Assembly (NCBI GenBank): GCA_024399015.1
Contig: JAKSIC010000020.1
Location: forward strand, 1 to 55,379
Length of the DNA: 55,379 nt
Source of the DNA: Fibrobacter sp.
GTDB taxonomy: Bacteria; Fibrobacterota; Fibrobacteria; Fibrobacterales; Fibrobacteraceae
Direction of reading: 5' to 3'
The position numbers were made by a program, and so were the translations under genes. The stretch's first letter is position 1. Each line of letters starts with the position of its first letter. The notes under the pieces are model-generated. The model was not told the DNA's origin, made no database searches, and saw nothing but the letters and a program-made list of their open reading frames with translations. Shown piece after piece: positions 50,661 through 55,379 of the stretch.

Positions 50661-51749
50661 GGAAACGTGCTTGAGAATACGCGTAGTTGCAGTAGGGGCG
50701 ATAGCCTTATGCTGACCATGGCTTACGACGGCACCGGCAGACGTGTTTCCAAGACCCGCTACAGCAAGGCTTGCGTTTCCGACGAGGCCGATGGCGTGTA
50801 TGCCGCTGACTGGGAACGGGAACTCGTGACCCACTACACCGGCATCGGCACCGAAGTTCGTGAAAGCTACCGCGAAGGCACTCCCAGCGAAACAAAGGTT
50901 GTTGTCAATATGCCGCAGGGCCTCGGCCGCTACGGCGTGGAAGATGCCGAAAAGCCGTCTTCCGGCAACGCCACCTTCGAATGGTACCTCAAGAACCATC
51001 TGGGCTCCACCATGCTGGTGTACGGCACCCAGGGTTCCTCAAACGCAGACGTTGCTGACCTCGGTGAAGTGAAGAAAGCTTATGACTACCGCTCCTTCGG
51101 CGAACAGATTGATCTGATCGCTGACGCAGGCGACAAGGTGACCGAGAATTTCACCGGCAAGGAAAAAGATGACGAGACCGAGCTGAACTACTTCGGCGCA
51201 AGATACCTGGATCCGATGTTGGGTTTATGGATCAGTGTGGATCCCAAGAGACAGTTTGCAAGTCCGTATTTGTACGTGGGGAATGGGATGAACCCTGTGA
51301 ACGGGGTGGACCCGGATGGGAATTCAGTTTCAAAAACGGCTGTAAAAGCAGCTAAAGGTTACGGCACTGTTGCTGGATTTGCTGGAATCGTAAATACTGC
51401 AAAGTGTTTTGCTGAGCTATCGCCTAATGGAGAGGCCGCACAGAGAATTCAAAAAAATACTGAAGATAGGCTTGATTATTACGAACAAGGAGGAATGGAT
51501 GAAGACGGGAATCCGTTGGAACCACCTCAAGGTGGAAATAGCGCGTATAATGAATATGGAAAAAAACTCGTTGAATGCATAGCTCAAGGTTGGGATACAT
51601 TTATAAGCTTTTTGAATCCTTCAAGGGGATTAAGTGCTATTAAAGATGCATTACTAACGGATCCTGGCGATGTTCTTGAAACGGGAAATCTAGCTGTCGA
51701 AAAGGGGGATCAGATACTCGAAAACTTCACGACTGATAATAACGAATAA
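50628..51749 (+). CDS. Orphan RHS tip: core domain plus unknown C-terminal tail (module 1)
   Basis: This 373-aa fragment carries the RHS-associated core (GKEKDDETELNYFGARYLDP, then MLGLWISVDP and NPVNGVDPDG), where full RHS proteins undergo self-cleavage and the toxic C-terminus begins. The 130-residue tail (NSVSKTAVKAAKGYGTVAGF ... ILENFTTDNNE) matches no toxin family I know. There is no signal peptide, no N-terminal YD-repeat shell (usually over 1,000 residues) and only a close, poor ribosome-binding site. It is therefore an orphan or displaced tip, which could be silent until recombined onto a complete rhs gene. The reading frame extends a little upstream through boundary repeat A. Its core is nearly identical in nucleotide sequence to module 2. 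Confidence 0.8.
   Translation: MPVEFRMETRSGNVLENTRSCSRGDSLMLTMAYDGTGRRVSKTRYSKACVSDEADGVYAADWERELVTHYTGIGTEVRESYREGTPSETKVVVNMPQGLGRYGVEDAEKPSSGNATFEWYLKNHLGSTMLVYGTQGSSNADVADLGEVKKAYDYRSFGEQIDLIADAGDKVTENFTGKEKDDETELNYFGARYLDPMLGLWISVDPKRQFASPYLYVGNGMNPVNGVDPDGNSVSKTAVKAAKGYGTVAGFAGIVNTAKCFAELSPNGEAAQRIQKNTEDRLDYYEQGGMDEDGNPLEPPQGGNSAYNEYGKKLVECIAQGWDTFISFLNPSRGLSAIKDALLTDPGDVLETGNLAVEKGDQILENFTTDNNE
50994..51244 (+). repeat. RHS core repeat, copy 1
   Basis: These 251 bp align without gaps to 54011-54261. The central 150 bp differ at about one position, while the right end differs at many synonymous sites. This pattern suggests recent recombination or gene conversion between tips. Confidence 0.85.
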
Positions 51750-51784
51750 GACGTTTGCTGGCTTTATTTTATGGGAACTGTGCA

Positions 51785-52282
51785 ATGAAAGTAAAAAACT
51801 TTTTTTTCTTGTTAATAGTGATATTATGTTGTTCTTTTCTGTTCTCGCTACATGAATATTTTTCGGTAGGAAAAGAATTTGTATTTGCACAAATGAGGCA
51901 AGAGTACATCGTTCCCACAGAATGTAAATCATATTTGCCCAGTAGTGTGTTTTTTTACGGAAAAAATCATTTCCCGACGGAATATTTGAGTTTCGTGATG
52001 AAACAAAAATCTAAAGGGGGCTCTTTCATATACTTGCTAAATCAGAATTCAAGAAATGCAATGCAAAGAACTCAAACATTACCAGGAGAAACAAATCTGA
52101 ATGATTTTGTAGTTTCCAAAGTTTTCGACTCAGCTTTTCAAGATTCTGTGACGCTATGGTGTAAGGGGAAAATTGGAGAAGAAGTTTGTTTCTTCGCAAC
52201 CTCAAAATATTCCGGGCAAGCTCCAGATTTTGCTGTTCGTATTGATTCGGTAACGTACTTTTTGAAATGCTTTATGCGCTAA
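51785..52282 (+). CDS. Signal-anchored protein A of RHS module 1 (immunity candidate)
   Basis: This 165-aa protein has an N-terminal hydrophobic segment (NFFFLLIVILCCSFLFSL) and an extracytoplasmic domain with VPTECKSYLPSSVFFYG and a C-terminal IDSVTYFLKCFMR. Protein A of module 2 has YPSECLNFLPKNVFFLSG and TDSLKLFFYCVNR in the same places, so the two are divergent homologues. The position just after an RHS toxin tip is where immunity genes lie. The gene is AT-rich with rare codons compared with the RHS core. The ATG at 51785 is chosen because it places the anchor at the N-terminus. Confidence 0.65.
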   Translation: MKVKNFFFLLIVILCCSFLFSLHEYFSVGKEFVFAQMRQEYIVPTECKSYLPSSVFFYGKNHFPTEYLSFVMKQKSKGGSFIYLLNQNSRNAMQRTQTLPGETNLNDFVVSKVFDSAFQDSVTLWCKGKIGEEVCFFATSKYSGQAPDFAVRIDSVTYFLKCFMR

Positions 52283-52290
52283 GGATTTTT

Positions 52291-52701
52291 ATGAAACAGC
52301 TAATTAAATTCTTGTTATGCGTTCTTACCATTGTCTGTTTTAGATTTGTCATTTTTGCGTGGTGCTATAAAACCTTTGAAGATGTTTTCCCGGATGAAAG
52401 TACGTTTTATGCATATGGTCTAGATTTTTTTTGTATGAATATTCCGTTTTGGTTCCTGATCGTATTAGTCTATTTTAAATGGGCTAGGAAGCATGTTAAT
52501 GCTGTTCTGCTGTGCTCATATGTACCTGAGATCGTTGGTGTTGTCTTGTGCCTACGAATGATATGCTTGTGCTTGCATAAGTTTTACTTTTCTGATATGT
52601 TGATTTTTATTTGTATCCCATCAATTATGACTGCAGTTATGTCTTACCTTTTTGCGCGGTATATTATAAAGAAATTTATTGCGGAACATGGCTTGATTTA
52701 A
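52291..52701 (+). CDS. Four-helix membrane protein B of RHS module 1 (immunity candidate)
   Basis: This 136-aa protein has four predicted membrane helices (FLLCVLTIVCFRFVIFAWCY, MNIPFWFLIVLVYF, VLLCSYVPEIVGVVLCLRMI, MLIFICIPSIMTAVMSYLF). The KWARKHVNAVLLCSYV loop parallels KKRLRKKNVLACSLLSYV in protein B of module 2. It begins 9 nt after protein A with AAGGATTTTT before ATG, so A and B are one operon. A membrane partner may guard against a membrane- or envelope-acting toxin; this is inference from position only. Confidence 0.65.
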   Translation: MKQLIKFLLCVLTIVCFRFVIFAWCYKTFEDVFPDESTFYAYGLDFFCMNIPFWFLIVLVYFKWARKHVNAVLLCSYVPEIVGVVLCLRMICLCLHKFYFSDMLIFICIPSIMTAVMSYLFARYIIKKFIAEHGLI

Positions 52702-52721
52702 TAAGAGGGAAAATTAATAAC

Positions 52722-52759
52722 AAATCCCTCAAAATTTCCTGTGATTGGATAGGGATGTA
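52722..52759 (+). repeat. RHS-tip boundary repeat B (truncated)
   Basis: AATCCCTCAAAATTTCC, then TGTGATTGGATAGGGATG is a degenerate copy of boundary repeat A, and is no longer followed by RHS sequence. It marks the right end of module 1, where a further tip has probably been lost. Confidence 0.65.
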
Positions 52760-52766
52760 TAACCCA

Positions 52767-52799
52767 AACGCCGTACGGTTTATTCCGTATGGCGTTTTC
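52767..52799. terminator. Hairpin terminator between module 1 and Rpn copy 2
   Basis: AACGCC(G)TACGG pairs with CCGTA(T)GGCGTT, with TTTTCC on the right. It ends module 1 transcripts and may also stop the converging Rpn gene. Confidence 0.75.
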
Positions 52800-52829
52800 C
52801 GTTTGTACAATTTTTTAGGGGTGTTGTTT

Positions 52830-53762
52830 TTACAGAGCCTTGATTTCCTCGGGGGTGAGGCCAGAATACACAACAATTTTATCTAAAGAAACTCCATCGG
52901 CAAGCATCGCCTTTGCCATTTCCTTGCAGGCTTCTTCACGGCCTTCTTCCCGACCTTCTTCACGGCCTTCGCGACGGGCTGTTCCGATGCGGGTGCTGAT
53001 TTCTGCTTCAGTGACCATACCTGTTGCAACCTCCGTGATAAAGTTCTTCTCCATGGCGCTCACCATCATGCGGCGGTATACATCGGCAATGACGGGGTCC
53101 TTCGTCTTGGGCGCGTCCTTGGCCGAGGCCATCCTGGTGAAAAGTTCCAGCCATTCCGTCTCGGTGGTGTTCAGGTTCAATACCTTCGCGTCCACCTTGC
53201 TCAAGTCAAGCAAAATATATCTTTTTTTCGCATAGACCGGCAAGGCTTCAGGATTACCCAGGCTGGAAAAACGGAACAATCCCAGCTCCTCGCGGTAGCT
53301 TTCGCAAAAGTCCACAGGAAAGTTGCAGATCCATACGCAGTAGGTGCTGGGCATCAGATAGGGATGATCTTCCTTCTCTGTCTCGGTACGCTGGCTATCG
53401 AAATGGATTTTAGATTCAATGGAAAGCTGGTCTGCGTAAAGTTCCACACGGTCCGCGAAATCCTCGTGGGAAGCCCGCTGCATCTCCAGGTCAATAAACT
53501 CATTGTTGTTCAGCTTGGCGTGAACGTCGAAACGGACCTCCTCCTTGTCAATTGCCGAGGTGAGCGTCGATGCAGGCTTCTTGCGTTCGATGCTCACGAT
53601 CTTCCGCTCCTCGGGCATATGCATGACCGCGTTCAGAAAATGGATCAGAGTCACGTCCTTTGAAAAGATTTCCTTGAAGACCTTATCCCTTGTGGGGTCC
53701 AGGAACGTGTGCTGCCTAATGATTTCAATCTGTTTCTTAACTTTTTCCTCAAAAGTCGCCAT
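52830..53762 (-). CDS. Rpn/PDDEXK_2 family nuclease (copy 2)
   Basis: This 310-aa protein shows the fuller family pattern: DPTRDKVFKEIF, FLNAVMHM, RFDVHAKLNNNEFIDLEMQ (catalytic Asp and ExQ), and the typical central sections LPVYAKKRYILLDLSK and TEWLELFTRMAS. A run of REGREEGREEGREE near residues 268-282 is encoded by a 12-bp tandem repeat, as is common in this family. The end GLTPEEIKAL equals that of copy 1 apart from one residue. GGGAGAACATT precedes ATG. It lies between RHS modules 1 and 2 on the opposite strand. It may drive recombination of the nearby repeats, or simply be mobile cargo. Confidence 0.85.
   Translation of the reverse strand: MATFEEKVKKQIEIIRQHTFLDPTRDKVFKEIFSKDVTLIHFLNAVMHMPEERKIVSIERKKPASTLTSAIDKEEVRFDVHAKLNNNEFIDLEMQRASHEDFADRVELYADQLSIESKIHFDSQRTETEKEDHPYLMPSTYCVWICNFPVDFCESYREELGLFRFSSLGNPEALPVYAKKRYILLDLSKVDAKVLNLNTTETEWLELFTRMASAKDAPKTKDPVIADVYRRMMVSAMEKNFITEVATGMVTEAEISTRIGTARREGREEGREEGREEACKEMAKAMLADGVSLDKIVVYSGLTPEEIKAL
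52931..52975. repeat. 12-bp tandem repeat inside the Rpn gene
   Basis: About three and a half near-identical 12-bp units (CTTCTTCACGGC and CTTCTTCCCGAC types) encode the REGREE repeat. Copy-number change would alter the protein in steps of four residues without breaking the frame. Confidence 0.75.
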
Positions 53763-53895
53763 AATGTTCTCCCGACGGGAACGCCCCCGCGATGGCGCAG
53801 GGCCGCTTCGCCCTACATACTATAACACGCAGGAAATTTCTTGGCGAACGTGCTTTTTATGAAAAAAAAATGTTTGCGTGATGTACGTTTAGAAA

Positions 53896-53945
53896 CAAAA
53901 TTTCCTATGATTGGAGAGGTATGCCGGTGGAATTTAGGATGGAAA
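53896..53945 (+). repeat. RHS-tip boundary repeat C
   Basis: CAAAATTTCC, TATGATTGGAGAGGTATG, then CCGGTGGAATTTAGGATGG: a near copy of boundary A, starting 134 bp upstream of the Rpn copy 2 start on the other strand. It opens RHS module 2. Confidence 0.7.
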
Positions 53946-54415
53946 CGAGTGCAGCACGCGCGAAGGTTGTCGTAAAAAGCTTGCAAGGCGAGTTCAGCGC
54001 TTTGCGCCAGAACCATTTGGGTTCCACCATGCTGGTGTACGGCACCCAGGGTTCCTCAAACGCAGACGTTGCTGACCTCGGTGAAGTGAAGAAAGCTTAT
54101 GACTACCGCTCATTCGGCGAACAGATTGATCTGATCGCTGACGCAGGCGACAAGGTGACCGAGAATTTCACCGGCAAGGAGAAAGACGACGAGACCGAGC
54201 TGAACTACTTCGGCGCAAGATATCTTGACCCCATGCTCGGATTGTGGATTTCAGTGGATCCGGCTCGTCAGTTTAGCAGTCCGTATCTGTATGCCGGGAA
54301 TGGCTCTCTTTGTGGGGTCTTATGCAGTAGCTACCAAGACTGGCGCAGCCGAAAAGATTTGTCTGAGGAAGATTTGCATATGCCGGATGATCTAAAGGTT
54401 GACGAGCAGGATTAG
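53921..54415 (+). pseudogene. Orphan RHS tip with internal deletion and degraded tail (module 2)
   Basis: This 164-codon frame begins like module 1 (MPVEFRMET) but lacks the roughly 110 residues before NHLGSTMLVYG. The RHS core follows intact (GKEKDDETELNYFGARYLDP, MLGLWISVDP, SPYLYAGNG). The NPVNGVDPDG motif is missing. After GNG the open frame gives an odd Cys/Ser/Trp-rich segment, while the neighbouring frame reads LFVGSYAVATKTGAAEKI, which is more protein-like. It then seems to return to the original frame for LSEEDLHMPDDLKVDEQD. The toxin tail is thus deleted and frameshifted, and the tip is probably inactive, while the two genes after it remain intact. Confidence 0.7.
54011..54261 (+). 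repeat. RHS core repeat, copy 2
   Basis: Gap-free partner of 50994-51244; see that entry for the identity pattern. Confidence 0.85.
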
Positions 54416-54440
54416 CTTGCGTTTAATTTCAGGGTCCTCT

Positions 54441-54971
54441 ATGAGTAAAAAAATCATTTTTAACAAAAAGCATCACCTACTCACTTTGTGTTTTTTTGTA
54501 ATGCTTATACTTTCTGTGTATGGCTTTTTCAAGTTGATTATGCAAAATGACAAAAATCTTTATGTCAGTATGTCATCGCTAATGGAAGAACTTTCCTATC
54601 CTTCAGAATGTTTGAATTTTTTGCCAAAGAATGTGTTTTTTTTATCAGGAACAGATTCCGTTGGCTTGTTCATTCAAAATTTACATAAAAATGATGGTGG
54701 GCAAATTTTGACTTTGATTCCTGATTTTTCTAAATACGAATTGAATAAAAAAAATGTAAAAATCATTCAAAAGGATCAGAAACGATTGGAAATGTTTAAG
54801 GCAGATGAGCATCATTCTGTTTTTTGCTCAGAAGACGAAGATTCTTGTTTTATTATGAAAAATGCCTTGGACCTTGATAAAAATCTGTTGGAAGACTATT
54901 GGTCTGGCCTTTGGTTTCTGTCCCAAAAAACGGATTCCCTTAAATTATTTTTTTATTGCGTGAACAGGTAG
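54441..54971 (+). CDS. Signal-anchored protein A of RHS module 2 (immunity candidate)
   Basis: This 176-aa protein has a basic N-terminus, one hydrophobic anchor (HLLTLCFFVMLILSVYGFFKL) and an extracytoplasmic domain with YPSECLNFLPKNVFFLSG. A central charged region (NKKNVKIIQKDQKRLEMF) and DSLKLFFYCVNR at the end follow. It is a divergent homologue of protein A in module 1. AGGGTCCTCT precedes ATG. It is kept intact although the toxin tail before it has decayed, as expected if it protects against toxins of sibling cells. Strongly AT-rich. Confidence 0.65.
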   Translation: MSKKIIFNKKHHLLTLCFFVMLILSVYGFFKLIMQNDKNLYVSMSSLMEELSYPSECLNFLPKNVFFLSGTDSVGLFIQNLHKNDGGQILTLIPDFSKYELNKKNVKIIQKDQKRLEMFKADEHHSVFCSEDEDSCFIMKNALDLDKNLLEDYWSGLWFLSQKTDSLKLFFYCVNR

Positions 54972-54973
54972 TT

Positions 54974-55330
54974 ATGAAAAAAGCTGTAGTTCTTTCGATT
55001 GATATAATCTTAAATATGTCTGTCAAATTCATTTTGTTTTCTGGCGCAATTGGTTTTTTATCAAAATTTGGTTGGTCAATGCCTTCCCAAATTTTTACGT
55101 TTTTTCTGCTTAGCGAATTATTGTGTTTGTTGCCAATTACTTTATTAAAGAAAAGATTGCGTAAAAAGAATGTTTTGGCATGTTCCCTCTTGTCGTATGT
55201 ATTTGATGCGCTAATATATTTCCTTGTAGTAGGATCTGTATATATGAGACAAGGCTTCTTATTTGATCAGGGAGTTTTGTTGTTGTCTTTTTTCATTATT
55301 TTACTTGGATCAATATGCTTATGGAGGTAG
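54974..55330 (+). CDS. Four-helix membrane protein B of RHS module 2 (immunity candidate)
   Basis: This 118-aa protein has four hydrophobic helices (VVLSIDIILNMSVKFILFSG, FTFFLLSELLCLLPITLL, VLACSLLSYVFDALIYFLVV, GVLLLSFFIILLGSICLW) and a basic loop, KKRLRKKN, between helices 2 and 3. Order, helix count and loop match protein B of module 1. It begins 2 nt after the stop of protein A, so the pair is translationally coupled. No named family recognised. The last 49 bases of the window after it hold no feature I can support. Confidence 0.65.
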   Translation: MKKAVVLSIDIILNMSVKFILFSGAIGFLSKFGWSMPSQIFTFFLLSELLCLLPITLLKKRLRKKNVLACSLLSYVFDALIYFLVVGSVYMRQGFLFDQGVLLLSFFIILLGSICLWR

Positions 55331-55379
55331 TGTCAAGGGTTTTTCGCAAAAATAGTTTGTTCCAATATCAGATTTAGGC

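Noticed and set aside
50628-54415. RHS fragments as insertion sequences
   Set aside because: No transposase or terminal inverted repeats; the shared sequence is the coding RHS core, and Rpn proteins are not classical IS transposases.

Overview
The window looks like part of the chromosome of a Fibrobacter-type bacterium (phylum Fibrobacterota). The evidence is a secreted GH9 endoglucanase, a lipoprotein with a long serine linker and a FISUMP-type domain (TIGR02145, named for Fibrobacter succinogenes paralogues), two giant surface proteins with type IX-like C-terminal sorting domains, several outer-membrane beta-barrels, and many short lipoproteins. These assignments rest on recognised motifs, not on database searches.

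Layout. 0.1-2.7 kb: a phosphopantetheinyl transferase, a lipoprotein, tRNA-Val(GAC) with a clean promoter and terminator, and a small lipoprotein beside its decayed tandem paralogue. 2.9-15.0 kb (minus strand): a DASS/SLC13 carboxylate transporter and two tandem surface proteins of about 1,650 residues that share their C-terminal halves. 15.2-17.9 kb (plus strand): three outer-membrane proteins; the first has a textbook-like upstream region with a dyad, a CRP-like site and a -35/-10 promoter. 18.0-26.3 kb (minus strand): an oligopeptide-binding lipoprotein, then the fatty-acid/phospholipid cluster yceD-rpmF-plsX / fabD-fabG-acpP-rnc, split by an oppositely oriented FISUMP lipoprotein gene studded with REP-like repeats. 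fabF lies apart at 47.7-49.0 kb, and the phosphopantetheinyl transferase that could activate AcpP is at the left end.

26.4-30.0 kb: a GH13 alpha-glucosidase and a secreted GH9 cellulase. 30.2-42.5 kb: a glycosyltransferase coupled to a type IA topoisomerase, a GH3 hexosaminidase-like enzyme, a DEDDh exonuclease, an AdoHcy-hydrolase-like protein, cysS and a hipBA-type toxin-antitoxin pair next to a REP cluster. 42.6-47.6 kb: an N-formylglutamate amidohydrolase, gene debris, lipoproteins and a Cthe_2159-like beta-helix protein.

49.2-55.4 kb is an accessory island and the most novel part. It holds two Rpn/PDDEXK-type nuclease genes alternating with two orphan RHS tips that lack the long YD-repeat body. 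Each tip is followed by the same two-gene cassette: a signal-anchored protein, then a four-helix membrane protein. A conserved short sequence, present three times, marks the left edge of each RHS tip or its remnant. The RHS cores of the two modules are nearly identical in nucleotide sequence, while their tails and cassettes have diverged. I read this as an array of displaced polymorphic-toxin tips with unfamiliar membrane-protein cassettes, probably immunity genes.
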